In this document: positions 25,302-36,534 of the stretch, piece by piece | Numbering within the stretch: the stretch's first letter is position 1 | How the letters are laid out: each line of letters opens with the position of its first letter | NCBI GenBank assembly: GCA_950295325.1 | Contig: OX485803.1 | Location: forward strand, 61,579,554 to 61,643,553 | Origin: Polytrichum commune | Lineage: Eukaryota; Streptophyta; Polytrichopsida; Polytrichales; Polytrichaceae | DNA length: 64,000 nt | Reading direction: 5' to 3' | The notes under the pieces: generated by a model | Databases searched by the model: none | Seen by the model: only the letters and a program-made list of their open reading frames with translations | What the model was told of the DNA's origin: nothing | Made by a program: the position numbers and the translations under genes

Positions 25302-25801
25302 GGCCACTTCACACACGAGCCAAGAGCCGTGATCATGACATTGTGAGAGCCCAAAAGAAAGTGTCCAAAGGCCGTCCCCAAGACACCTCCAAAATCATGT
25401 AGTGTGATCACGGACCCTCAAGTGTAGTGTGAAGTCACACGCGACTGGGCCCTTAACCATATACATATTTTATTAAATTTCTATTCATGTGGGTCCTCAC
25501 ACATAATAAAATATAATAAATCAACGGTTGTGAGCGTTCAGAGTGTCATGGTCTCCTGGTTTTGCATTAGGCCTACCTCCAAGAGGTGGTTTTTGAAAAT
25601 AGCCCTAGTGACCATGAAACATGGTCCATTGGACGCCATGTAGGAATCCATGTAGACATTACACCCATTTTGCAATCACATACTCCGTTGGTCCCTCAAG
25701 CGTAGTGGGAAGCGAACTTGGACGGGCTCCACCTTTTCCACCAATGAGAGTGCTTGAAGTGTGATGGTCACGGGCACTCAGTCTCGTGTGTGAAGTGGCC
25801 C
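25302..25801 (+). mobile_element. Harbinger-type MITE, family C, copy 3
   Basis: A 500-bp element beginning GGCCACTTCACACACGAGCC (one G lost) and ending CTCGTGTGTGAAGTGGCC plus C. It is flanked by TTA (25299-25301) and TAA (25802-25804). The interior matches copies 4, 5 and 6 closely: 'tgtgatcacggaccctcaag', 'tgtagtgtgaagtcaca', 'ggtccctcaagcgtagtggg' and 'aagcgaacttggacggg'. It is non-autonomous with no ORF of note. Confidence 0.88.
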
Positions 25802-25804
25802 TAA

Positions 25805-26640
25805 GCTTACGGGTATTGACCTACCCAAGGTTTTGTCAACGATGATCTAAAAAGCCAATAATAAGGTCGAAGTGGTGATGTCAGCAAGAGTTGCCACGTG
25901 TCCTGACCCACGTGGCAGTCTCCATATTGCCAGGTGTCATGTGCTACTACACATGTAACAATTCCAGATTCACTCTGGATTCCATGCTGGCACCCAAAGC
26001 ATCGGCCATAGGGAATTATCCCATGCAAGCGTAGCTTACACCCAATGGCCTTTCTGGTGTATTCATCTCACATGACTTGGACTACACCGTTTTAGGGTAT
26101 TTACACCGTAAAAATGTTATTTACCCTATTTTGAGGCGCATGCTGCGTTACACCAATGACCAACAACTTCGCTAGTAGTGTCACCTTAGGACACTTGGCG
26201 TTCAAGTGCACTCACTGATATATCTAGGCATGAGTGTGCTCAATACTGTTGTGAGGTGTATGCCTTTACTACACGATGGTCTACAAGGTGACTAAAGTGT
26301 ACAATAATGACACTTGGCATCAGCGTGCTCAAGAATATCTTCCTCTTGCATGTTAAGATGTAAACCCATGACAAGTGTCATTGCTATGCTTATTACTCCT
26401 TTGGTAATAGCAACCCCACACATGTTGGTGGGGGTGAATAACGATTTCTACCCACCAACGTGCGTCACTTTATGAGTGTTTTTTTAATAGCTTTACCAGT
26501 GATTGAATGTAACAAATCATTTTTATACTCGTTCGCTGGGCCCAACCTCGTGATCGGGTGAATTGGATAAGAAATGAGAAAATGTTTTTCCGAATATGCT
26601 ATTTTTAATTACTTTCTTATTATAATATGGTACTTTTCAA
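25805..26640. repeat. Dispersed repeat family L, copy 1, plus spacer
   Basis: From about 26090 to 26360 the sequence parallels 35300-36500. Landmarks are 'accaacaacttc', 'gacacttggcgttcaagtg', 'ggcatgagtg', 'gaggtgtatgcct', 'aatgacacttggcat' and 'atcttcctcttgcat'. It is an old dispersed repeat of unknown class. 25805-26090 shows nothing else. Confidence 0.5.
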
Positions 26641-26645
26641 AGCTA

Positions 26646-27008
26646 CACTACACATTGTATTTAATGTCACCAATTCTAATTTGTCTTGCTCAAATACTAA
26701 TTGTATACCACTCGTGTAATGTCAACAACACTAAGTGTAGACCTTATATTATTTGTCATTCCTTGTTAAAAAAAATTGGCATTATAGATTTACAATGTTG
26801 CAATTAATGTCATCTACTAAGTGATTCTGCATCCAAATTCCAATCATTCATGACAATGATACATTACATATATGTTGAGATGCAAAATATACCAAGCTTT
26901 GTTTCAATATATGGCGTTTGGATGAACTAAAAGGAAGTTGGGATGACAGTATTTGTAAAGTTATTCATAGAAAGTGTCACTAATAAAGTTACCGCAATGA
27001 CTTGTAGT
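26646..27008 (+). mobile_element. MITE family A, copy 3 (3' end missing)
   Basis: Starts after TA (26644-26645) with a mutated terminus, CACTACACATTGTATTTAATG. It follows the A interior through 'gggatgacagtatttgtaaa' and 'gttaccgcaatgac', then breaks. An A fragment in the opposite orientation (about 27016-27105) follows directly. Confidence 0.7.
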
Positions 27009-27015
27009 ATACATT

Positions 27016-27105
27016 CTAACAATTATGTAATGAAAGTTTTCCATGGATGATTAAAATTTGGGAGAAAAGTTACTTAGTAAGTGATCATAATTGCAACATT
27101 GTTAA
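27016..27105 (-). mobile_element. MITE family A, inverted fragment
   Basis: The reverse complement matches the middle of family A ('ttgcaattatgatcac', 'cttagtaagt' in the given strand, 'ccatggatgattaaaattt'). It abuts copy 3 tail to tail, so the pair forms an inverted arrangement just left of the B element. Confidence 0.6.
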
Positions 27106-27236
27106 GTACGTTGGGTTATTACATTGATTGGTATGGTCTGTACTACATTGATTACCCCGACTAGTGTGTGTTACTATTCGGAGTTACACAATACAATAAC
27201 TACACTAAATATGGTATTTAGTGTCATAGGGTATTA

Positions 27237-29056
27237 CAGTCTAACCTTGATAATGTCACCCTTGTTAATAGAACACCTTGATATTGTCACCTAAAAGTTT
27301 GAAACCGATTTTCATAGTGTAAAACTCCCTCGTTATTATCCCTATCACCCTTGATAATGTCACTATTTTTTTTCAAAATCCGTAGTGTAAATGTGATAAT
27401 ATCAAGTATGGATGGATTGTATGGGTGGGCATGGGTTCGATATTATTGTTCATGGGTGAGCATGGGCTAAAGCAAAGCATATTGGGGGTCATTGAATGAG
27501 CTCTCATTCAATGCTTTCGGCATAGTGGGATGCCTTGTGTAATTTGAATTGTCTGCATGGAGAAAGTGGAGATGCAGATGGAGTTGGAGTTGCATTGGCC
27601 ATGGCAAAGATCCCATTCATATTGAAGAAATATGACCTAGAAGACATCTTCAATTTTGATGAGACAGGTTTGTATTATAGAGCCTCTCCTTATAAGACTT
27701 TGAATATTGGGAAGGCGAAAGGAAATAAGAAAAAGAAGGACTGTGTGACATTGGGGCTTTGCACTAATATCTCAGGGAAGGAGCGATTGAAGCTTGTTTT
27801 CATTCACAAAGCAGCGCGTCCCAGATGCTTTCCTTGGAATTTTGATCCAAATAGGACAGTACACTATTATTCTAACAATTCAGCCTGGATGAATGGTGAT
27901 GTTTTTACACATTGGGTGAAGAGTGAGAACCGAAGAATGGCATTAAAAGATAGAAAGATTTGCATTATTATGGATAATGAAGGAAGCCATGATATTCATG
28001 GTGAGGTCAAGAAAATTATAGATGGGTTTAATGCTTTTGTACTCTCCCATATCACTATCTTGTTCCTTCCACCAAATGTGACTTCAGTTGTTCAGCCTTT
28101 GGATCAAGGAGTGATTGCAGCATTCAAAATGTGCTATAAGCGCAAGCTTGTTGCCTGGACTTTGCAACAAATTGATAACAACTCAAATGAAGATTTGGGG
28201 AAATTGAATGTTGATGTATTTCAAGCTATGCTATGGTGTGTGGCGGCATGGCATGAATTAGATGATCAAACCATTAGAAATTGTTGGAGAAAGTCCGCCA
28301 TATTGCCTGCAGAGTGGAATGCAGATATAAACAATCTTGATGAACATATGAAGTCCAAAATGGAGGAAGCAACTTTGGAATTGGGTAGACTCATCGCCGC
28401 ATTAAATTTGGGTTTGGATGTTGAAGGCAAGCCTGTAGAAAAGCTTTGTCCTTTGGAGTACATAAACATGAAAGGTGAAGATGATTTTGAGGTGGAATTT
28501 TCTACTGAGGAGCTTGTGCAATTAGTGCAAGATGGCGAACAAGTTCTTGATTCCATGGAAGTGGACCCATTGATTGTTGATAGCAGTGATGATGAGTCTA
28601 AAGTAGTGAAGCTAAGTGATGCACAAAAATATGCTAAAGATGTTTTGAATTTTATGGCTAGCCAAGGTTCTCAGATTTTCAGCACTCATGAGTTGTTAGA
28701 AATGGAAAAAATCCATGACAAACTCATTAGAATTGGTGTTGCACATTTAACATCAACAAAACAATGTGACATTAGAAGCTTCTTTGTCTCTAGTGAGAGG
28801 TCTTTACCTTATCTCAATGACACATTATGATGTGTTGTTGTTGTTATTCACAATTTTGAATTAGATTTTACATTCAAAAACATTGAAGTCTCGTATTTGT
28901 TATTTAAAAAAAAATTGTAATTATATTTTGATTTTCTACATATATTTTGATAATATCACATTATGCACAAAATATGACATTATCAAGTATGTCACACCTT
29001 GTTTATATCACACTTTTTGGTGAAACGGAGGGTGTGACATTATCAAGGTTAGGGTG
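27237..29056 (+). mobile_element. pogo/Tigger-type DNA transposon, 1,820 bp
   Basis: Terminal inverted repeats are CAGTCTAACCTTGATAATGT at the left and CACCCTAACCTTGATAATGT at the right (reverse complement). TA flanks both ends (27235-27236 and 29057-29058). The motif CTTGATAATGTCAC or a variant recurs subterminally at both ends (about 27250, 27290, 27348; about 28975 and 29035), a plausible set of transposase-binding repeats. The CAGT...AACCTYG terminus and TA duplication are typical of the pogo branch of Tc1/mariner. One transposase frame lies inside but lacks its N-terminal part, so the copy is probably immobile. It is the innermost and youngest layer of a three-level nest. Confidence 0.9.
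27526..28830 (+). pseudogene. pogo/Tigger transposase (DDE_1 domain), N-terminally truncated
   Basis: This frame is open from just after a TAG at 27523. The first ATG is internal, at 27601, and the familiar 'LHGESGDADG' segment lies upstream of it, so the true start has been lost. Catalytic aspartates are visible in their usual contexts: IFNFDETGLYYR (27658), CIIMDNEGSHD (27973) and VTSVVQPLDQGVIAAFK (28102), giving a DD42D spacing. WRKSAILP and a C-terminal CDIRSFF tail are also present. Family members normally carry an N-terminal helix-turn-helix/CENP-B DNA-binding region of about 150 residues. Only 289 bp separate the terminal repeat from this frame and none of it encodes that region. The DDE part has no internal stop, so loss of the N terminus seems recent. 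Confidence 0.85.
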
Positions 29057-29640
29057 TAAATGTCACTATGGTAACTTTTTGGAGGATAGTTCTTATGAAT
29101 AAGTGAACAAATATTGTCATGGATGTGATGGATGAGTTCATCCATTGGCCAAAACCCTACCTTCTCTTGTCAGCAACTTTTGATGAAATGTTGTCATGGA
29201 TGATTGAAATTTGGATGGAAAACTAAATCGATATTCCCCCAATTATTTTACAAGGAATGACAAATAATGTCGGCTTAACATGTAGTGGTGGTGACACTAT
29301 ACCGTGGCTTATAATTAGTATTGAGCAAGACAATTAGAATTAGTGGCACAAAATATCATATTGAGTGTACTTAACGAGAATGTAATATTTTACCAAGCAG
29401 AGTCATTTATGTTCTATAATGTCCAAACAACTTATTGAATGTTCAATAGTAGAAATTGAACTGAAAAGCGCAACAATGTCTAACCCATGAGTTAGATTTA
29501 TTATCGAAAGTTCAATAGGTTGTTCGGACAATATTGAACATAAATGCCTTTGCTTGGTAAAATATTACATTCTCATTAAGTAGTTATAGCACTACCTAAC
29601 TCCGAATAGTAACACGCAATGATAGGGATAATCAATGTAG

Positions 29641-31334
29641 GTTTTTTGAAGAAAAAACAAAGCCATTATTGTAATCACACCCAAACTTACTGGTGCTAGT
29701 GAACGGAGTTTGATGCCTTTGGAGTCAATTTTCTATAATTGTTGCCTCAATTAGAAAAATAGAGTGAAAAGAGGCCAATCAAAATGAGACATTCAATTAG
29801 CATGTTATAAACCATGCCATAGACTAGGAGATATGAAGAAAAAGGGATTGTAGAAGGCTATGGTTTGGCAGAAGTACTCACCACCATGCAAGATCAACAC
29901 ATGCTTTGTTGTTGCTATATATAGGTGGTGAATTTCTAAAGAGAGAATCTTAGAACATAATTTAATCTACATCAAGCTTCTTATTGAATGAAAATCGACT
30001 TGTAAAAGCAAATAATTGTGATAATATTAGGATTAGAGATTGATCATATGTGAATGGAATGCACCCTAGTTTGTGAAGGCTAGTGGTTTTGTTGGACACA
30101 TAGTAATACTCAAGTCCATTGTCTGATTATTTTTATGTTTGATTGAAGAACTCTAATTCAATAAGGAATCTTGATGAATTTATGTGACATTTTTGATGTA
30201 CAAGTCAATCGTCTTTGATTTGCGTTATGAGTGAGTATGATTTGTACACATAGAGTTTGGATCAATTCTATGTTGAATGAGTAAAGTAAAGATAACAAGA
30301 GAGGTTGTGCTTGTTGACCCATTGTGTTGCTTTGTGTCGTGAGTGAGTTACTGCAATTAACATGCATTTTGTGTTGGTAATGATATAAAGTCAGTGATCT
30401 GCGGTGCGTTTGAAACCGTATGCAACACCAGGTGAAATGAGATTTTTGTTACCAAGCTTTAACTTGCTAGTAGATAGTATGGTGAAATATTATACCCGAG
30501 CATATGCCTTGAAGGCAAGTTACTTTTTGGACTTATAGAGGATGGAATAATTAGAGATGTTTATCTTTTGAAGTTGCTACAGTTTTGTATCTAAGGGGCA
30601 AGTCTTTGTGTGTGTGATATAGTTATACATCATGTAGTGGGACAAATAGGGAGAGAACAAAGATAAAATTCTTCCTTTTTATGGGAATCCCTGATAATTT
30701 TGAGGATCCATGTAGATCTCATTGAGGACCATTGTTTGGTATGAGTGTTTTGAATTGTTGAGAGAATTCATATTAATCAGAGAATTAAGTTAATAGTATT
30801 AATGAGAGAAATATTGAGTGAAGAATATAAGAATATGGACTTGGTGAAGACTATGGTCTTTTGGAATTCAAGAGATGAGCGATTGCCTTTAAGAAGGACG
30901 TTGTTGTGATATGTGAGAGATGTAGTATGAGTGCAAAACCAATAAAAACAAAAAGAGTTGATTGCTTTGGAGGTCAAGAGAGCCTATTCACTACCCTAGT
31001 TTTTCTTTTTCTTTTTGACTGTTGCCAAGACAAAGAACTTGAACAAACAATGGTCCAAAACCATTGGCTGTGAAGAGGCTGAGAATGCAGGAGGATTTGA
31101 TGGTTAAAATTCCAAACATGTCAAAGACCATTGTTGGACGATGCAACTAAATAATAATTAATAAAGGAAAATTGGTAATCCCGGAAGGATGATGCCACCG
31201 CCTTTTCAAGTTAAAATAAAAGGGTTTAATTAACACGAGATCATTGACAACATGAAAGTGCCCTTGGCGTTGGTAAAAGAAAAAGAAAATATTATTTGCA
31301 AGATTATGACTATGATTGTGCCTATGATTGTGCA
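29641..31334. other. Unassigned stretch
   Basis: No gene or repeat recognised. The composition is slightly more G/T-rich than elsewhere, and the short ORFs (up to 69 codons) are not convincing. Confidence 0.4.
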
Positions 31335-31339
31335 CTGCA

Positions 31340-33361
31340 TGTCAGCCCTAAACCCCCACCCTTGAGCGTCGTAATCCGGGTGAGAGCCTAAGGCTCACAT
31401 GCATTCAATTAATGTTCCCAAACCCTTGGCATTGAGCTCCAGTCACCTCAATGGCAATAACATAAAACACACAACTTTTATTTAAATGGCGCCAGGTTCA
31501 AGTATTTAGAAATACTCTCTTCCCTCGTAGTTGTTACCAAATACACTCACCCAATGTCATCCACACCAACACTCAAAACTCCACCTACACATTGATCTAC
31601 TAGACTACCATGAGTAGTTATTCTCCAATGGCATCGGGGGTGCACCAGTTCTCACGTTGGCTTGCCTAAACCATTTGATCAATTCCACTATCACTTCATG
31701 ACTACACCACTAAATTCCTACTTCTCTAACCTAATCAACTACCCTAGCCCACACTAATTCTAAGGGAGCACTTACAAACAATCCCAACCAAAAACTCTGT
31801 CTCTTCCACCCACCAGTACAACCTTATTCCAGCAGCCTCAGTCGGAAATCCTTTGTGCTTCGGCCACTTGGGCGCACTGGAAGCCTCCCTGGAGGGTGGC
31901 TGCCTCTACTGCTGCAAGTGTGCCTTCTGGAGTGGCTATGCTCCTGTTCTCGCAACCATTCTCCCTTGTTCACCACTCTGTTAGCTGCACATGTAAACTG
32001 CTTGCCTCAATCTGGGCAGGAGCTGAGATTCCGGCAGCTCGAACTGGGTTAGCAGCCCATGCTTTGGTGGACTAGGCACTGCAGTAGCTCCAATTGGTTG
32101 AGCTCTTAGCCGTGCGACCTCTTCCTGGATACTGAGGGAGGAGAGAAATACGGCAGCTGCTCTTGTTCACTCTCATCAACTGTATCTGAGCGCTACAACA
32201 GGGTTCTTTCCACCTGCCGCCCCTTTGTCCTGCTTAAACATGGATTGCCGTTGGCAACTGCAGCCAAAATTCCGTCTACACTTGCCTAGACTTAATTCAA
32301 ACTGCTAACATCTCGCATTCCTACTCCGCATCAAGTGTAGCAATCCCTTCCTCGTAGCACTGTGTAGTTCAGACCTCTAAACGATTTGGAGAGGCGGCAT
32401 CAGTCTTCTCGACCTCCTTTCCTCTCTGTTATCTGAATCTGTGCAGCTCGTTCTCAAATCAAATATGGAATTGATGCTTTATGCACAGAGGTCTCCTCAT
32501 CCCTCCTCAAGAATCCATTCCCTCACCAGTAGTTTCGAGTTGACCAGCGCCTTCCTTCCCACCTTATGTGTGAAGGCTGAGATCCCTACATTGCGTAGCG
32601 TGTGAATTCACACTGAGTTAATGAAAACGAACCTTTGGGAGCTCCGCAAAACCCCTTCTCCACACAGCTGTTGATTCATCATTTCCCTCGCTCACTGAGG
32701 GCAGCATCACACTCCCCTCCCCGATCTACCAGCACCTCCGCATTGTGCACTAGCCTTCCCTTGGTTCCTTCTCTGCCTACGCCTCCAATCCACAGTTGCT
32801 GAACATAATTCCTACCTTACACCCGACAGCTCACATTCCCAATGCCGGCAAGAGAATCAACCTTGCCAGCGTTCTTCCAACCTACATGTCCTTAGCGCAA
32901 CAACATCAGTCCAACACAACCTCAAAATTTTGGCCGGGCTTTGCCCTCCTGCGAAAACCTCATCCTCCCCTGTCGACGCCGCTGAGAGAGAGTGAGAGAG
33001 TACAGAGAACAACATCTACTGCCTGGACCCCCTTCCGAACCTTTCCTGCCTCCCGGAATTCTCTAGGGTGCAGTGGCACCCCTCCCATAATGAACACTCC
33101 TAACTCCCTTTTCGGTCAATAAGAACCCATCCCCACAAAGCCTAAGTTTAAATCTCACTAACCCAACAAGCCAACTCCTAATTTACTTCACTCATCTATC
33201 TAACACTTAAAACACTAACCTTCAAGTCTAAAGCTTAATCCCAACTCAAACTCCAAGTCCTACGTTTTTTATGTTTTTGAAAAATAGATAAAAATCAAAG
33301 TCTAAGTTTTAATAGATAAAAAAGGGTTAAGAACACATGTGGGCACCGTATTGGGCTCACA
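31340..33361. mobile_element. Probable solo LTR, 2,022 bp
   Basis: Begins TGTCAGCCCTAAACCCCC and ends GGGCACCGTATTGGGCTCACA. The outermost bases form an imperfect TGTGAGCCC/GGGCTCACA inverted pair with the TG...CA rule. The flanks CTGCA and TTGCA are 4/5 identical, as for a mutated 5-bp duplication. The start (CCCCCACCCTTGAGCGTC) and the end match the element at 51369-53487. There are no gag-pol motifs and no long ORF, and the composition is richer in C than the surroundings. I read it as a solo LTR left by recombination between two LTRs of one retrotransposon. A non-autonomous two-kilobase element with TG..CA ends is the alternative. Confidence 0.65.
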
Positions 33362-33366
33362 TTGCA

Positions 33367-35300
33367 CTTGGTCCAATTGAAATGAATTCGATGCCAAACT
33401 ATTGCTTGGATAAATAATGTGAGTTGAGAGACAACCACAATTGCAGGTATTGTTGTGAGAGTTTGTAAGACTTTACCCTATAGAGCATCATCCAAATGCC
33501 AGTTCAAAATTGAAATAACTTGAAATAATCACGTGATTATCTTAATAAAACTTATATGTGACAGCTATATGATATAAGAATCACCTTTTAAGTCTTCCCT
33601 AAGTGTTTCCTTGGGTTTTTTTCGTCTTATCCAAAATCCTACCTACAATGGCCACACCCACTAATAAGTATGGGTGGGGTATAAGATGATTGCAAAGAAG
33701 TGCAAAGTCAATTTCATGAAGGTTCCAAGCTAGTTCATGAACCTTCCAACCAATGTTACAAGACTATTCTACCAATTTCATGAACTTTCTAGATTAGTTT
33801 ATGATTCTTCTAAACCGACTTGACAAGTGGCACATTTCAATTTCATGATAGTGGACCTTTACCTTTAGCAACATCATGAATCTTCCAAACCCATTTCATA
33901 AATCTTTTCGCACTTTGTGGTTTTTGTATTGTCGATTTCCTTATTGTTCATAGGTTCGTCTTCTATTTGTGTTTACCTAGAAGCCTCTAGCCTTGATATT
34001 AATTTTTTTTTTCGGTCTTCCATTACAATATCTCAAAGCTGGAAGCAAGCCACATCGGTTCTTCTTTGGACGTTCATTATTGTACATCGAAGAAAGCAAC
34101 ACAAACCCAATGCAGTTGGAGTGTACAATCTCGTGGATTTAAGAAGGTAGTGAGGTTGTGGATTTGATTGTGGGAAGAGTGTCGGCCGCTGGACAAAGTG
34201 TGAAACAAACTTATACGGTTCATGAAATTGCTCACAACATGTAGTAAAATTGGTTGAAAGTTCAAATTAAATTGGTTGTCTATATAATGAACTTGGTTCA
34301 CGACTCCAATGAAATTCTTAGAACCTATTGCTAAGTTGGTTTGTAAAATCATGAAATTGAGTTAGCACTTTTGTAAATTCATCTTACCAAAGGAGTAATA
34401 TCTTCCTTTTTCATACTACAACACAAAACCGTCATCTTAAGTATCCCATTGTGCTATGTTAAATGTCATAATTCAATAGATTTTTCACTTAAAAAATTAC
34501 TTATGCTGACAAATAATATCATATTGGCAATTAGCAGATGTGACACTTTGAGACTTCTAGGCATCTAGCTTAGACCCTTTGCAAATAGTGTACGTGACAT
34601 CAAATACCATAAATGGTGCAAACTAATTCAAGATCTTTAACTTCTAAAGGCCACACAGTGGGTGTTTTTATTTGGGTAGTCATCATTGTCCGACAATACC
34701 AACATACACATTTACATTACTATCTTACAATTTTGGACATGTGAACGATTGAATATTTTGTTGAACAATTGTAACTCTACAGAAGTTCCATCCACACAGT
34801 CAAATCTATCATATGAGGTGCCAATTTACTTTAATGAACCTTTGAATTGGACTAGATTGTTTAAAGCTTTTTTTGGATTGATTCAAATATATGAGTGTGC
34901 TCTCAACTGGTTTATAGTGGAACTGGTCTATGTGCTAAAACTTGGCAGTTGTCACCTCCATGGTTTAGGGGTTGCATATTCTAAACATGTTTTTTGTTTG
35001 TTGATCTTTATGTGTATATTGATTCCCAATTGATATGAAATTTGCAATACACTCACACACAAGGTATCCTAAACATCTTCCATTGGAATTTTGGACATGT
35101 TTAAGTGGGTGTAAATCTTTAGATCTTCGGCTATGGTTGTTGAGATTGAGGTCACATTTTCTTGGCAAATTTGAGGGAAGTTGGGCGTGGGAAGTCAAGG
35201 GTTAAAAGTGGTGCTCTAAGGATTGGTAGGCATCTCGGGGTCGGGGTTGGGGTTTATAGAGGTTTGTATATTGGTTGTCCTCATGGTTTTGGTTCATAAA
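33367..35300. other. Unassigned stretch
   Basis: 33690-33900 repeats the phrase 'tcatgaa(t/c)cttcc' or 'ttcatgaacttt' about six times at irregular spacing. This gives a weak, degenerate repeat structure. No coding sequence is recognised. Confidence 0.4.
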
Positions 35301-36530
35301 CTATCCTACACCGTTTATGGTATTTAGTATCACATGCGTAATAGTATCACTTTCCCCATTTTGAAGCATAACCTAAGGGCCACTTCACACACAAGCCAAG
35401 AGCCGTGACCATGAATTTGTGAGAGCCCAAAATAAGTGTTCAAAGGCCACCCAAGACACCTCCAAAATCATGTAGTGTGGTCACGGACCCTCAAGTGTAG
35501 TGTGAAGTTACATGTGACTGGACCCTCAACCAAATGCTATTTCAATGAATTTCTATTCATGTGGGGTCCTCACACATGATAAAATATAATAAAACAACGA
35601 TTGTGAGATTCGGAGTGCCATAGTCTCCCTATTTTGTGTTAGGCCTACCTTGAAGAGGCCGTTTTTGAAAATAGTCCAAGTGACCATGAAACATGATCCA
35701 TGTGATGCCATGTAGGAAACCATGTAGACTTTACGTTAATCTTGCATTCACTTACTCCATTGGTCCCTCAAGCATAGTGTGAAGCAAACTTGGATTGGCT
35801 CTGTCTATTCCACCAATGAAAATGCTTGATGTGCATTGGCCACGGGCCCTCAATCTTGTGTGTGAAGTGGCCCTAAATTACATTGATGATCAACAACTTC
35901 AATATAAATGTCACCTCATGACACTTGGCGTTCAAGTGTGCTTGGCATGAGTGCACTTTTACACTCCATAATATCATGCTTATGGCAACCAAAGTGCATG
36001 TGATATCAAAGAGTTCTATAGTGTTAAACATGGATGCGTGATAACAAAGAATTAGTGTAGCATGTGACGTTATGAAATAACACAAAGTCAACATTGCAAT
36101 AATGACAATAATTACAATCATGACAGCGTGATGCGTACGAGTGTGTGGTTTAAATTCTTTCGTGGTTTACTTTAATGTCAAAACCCATGATATATGAGAG
36201 GAAAATGTGACAACAAGGAGTGATATTCAAATTGAGAACATCTGCTCGCTAGGGTTTTGGGATATAATAGAAGGAGTGGCGTTAAGGAGGTTGATATTAC
36301 GGAGTTTAGACTGTATGTTTAATAATGCTATGAGGTGTATGCCTATGTTACATAATGGTCTCCAAGTTGATATTAGTGTACATAAATGACACTTGGCATT
36401 AGTATGCTCAAGAATATCATCCTCTTGCATACTAAAATATAACACACGTGGCACTTGCCATTAATGTGCTCAATAATATTTGCCCCTTGCATACTAAACA
36501 TTTCCAGACCCCTTGGCATCTAGTTAGGCC
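35300..36530. repeat. Dispersed repeat family L, copy 2, split by a C element
   Basis: Left part 35300-35376, right part 35877-36530. Landmarks shared with 26090-26360 are 'ccattttgaagcataacc', 'gatcaacaacttc', 'gacacttggcgttcaagtg', 'gaggtgtatgcct' and 'gacacttggcattagta'. The C insertion at 35377-35873 lies between 'gcataaccTAA' and 'TAAattacattgat'. This corresponds to uninterrupted sequence near 26145. Confidence 0.55.
35377..35873 (+). mobile_element. Harbinger-type MITE, family C, copy 4
   Basis: A 497-bp element with ends GGGCCACTTCACACACA and TGTGTGAAGTGGCCC and a perfect TAA duplication (35374-35376 and 35874-35876). It has the same orientation and nearly the same interior as copy 3 ('gagccgtgaccatgaatttg', 'tggtccctcaagcatagtg'). 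This is a textbook Tourist-like MITE with no coding capacity. Confidence 0.9.
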
Positions 36531-36534
36531 CTTC

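Larger units (their letters stand above)
27204..29367 (-). mobile_element. MITE family A, copy 4, carrying the pogo element
   Basis: Begins CACTAAATATGGTATTTAGTG after TA (27202-27203) and ends with ATATCATATTGAGTG before TA (29368-29369). It runs opposite to copies 1-3. The right half shows 'caaatattgtcatggatg', 'acaaggaatgacaaataatg', 'agtggtggtgacactatac' and 'attgagcaagacaattagaa'. The pogo element splits it near the left end. The uninterrupted equivalent is seen in copy 5 (47800-47822, 'ggtattttatgtcactatgg'). Native length is about 344 bp. Confidence 0.82.
27143..29640. mobile_element. Element B, copy 2, with long inverted arms, split by MITE A and pogo
   Basis: The left arm (27143-27203) reads CTACATTGATTACCC and continues to TGTGTTACTATTCGGAGTTA. 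The right end, reverse complemented, reads CTACATTGATTATCC and continues to GCGTGTTACTATTCGGAGTT. The arms continue inward: after 29369 the left-arm sequence resumes as CTTAACGAGAATGTAATATT, mirrored near 29575 by AATATTACATTCTCATTAAG. MITE A copy 4 interrupts the left arm at a TA. Joining across it gives 'ataacTActtaacgag', matching the right arm's 'ataactacttaatgag'. Native length is therefore about 330 bp, most of it inverted repeat. TA precedes the left end, but the right flank is GT, so the outer duplication is uncertain. Confidence 0.7.

Noticed and set aside
27535-27537. TTG at 27535 as the transposase start
   Set aside because: Not a plausible eukaryotic start. The frame is open upstream to 27526 and homologous residues precede the first ATG, so the true N terminus is missing.
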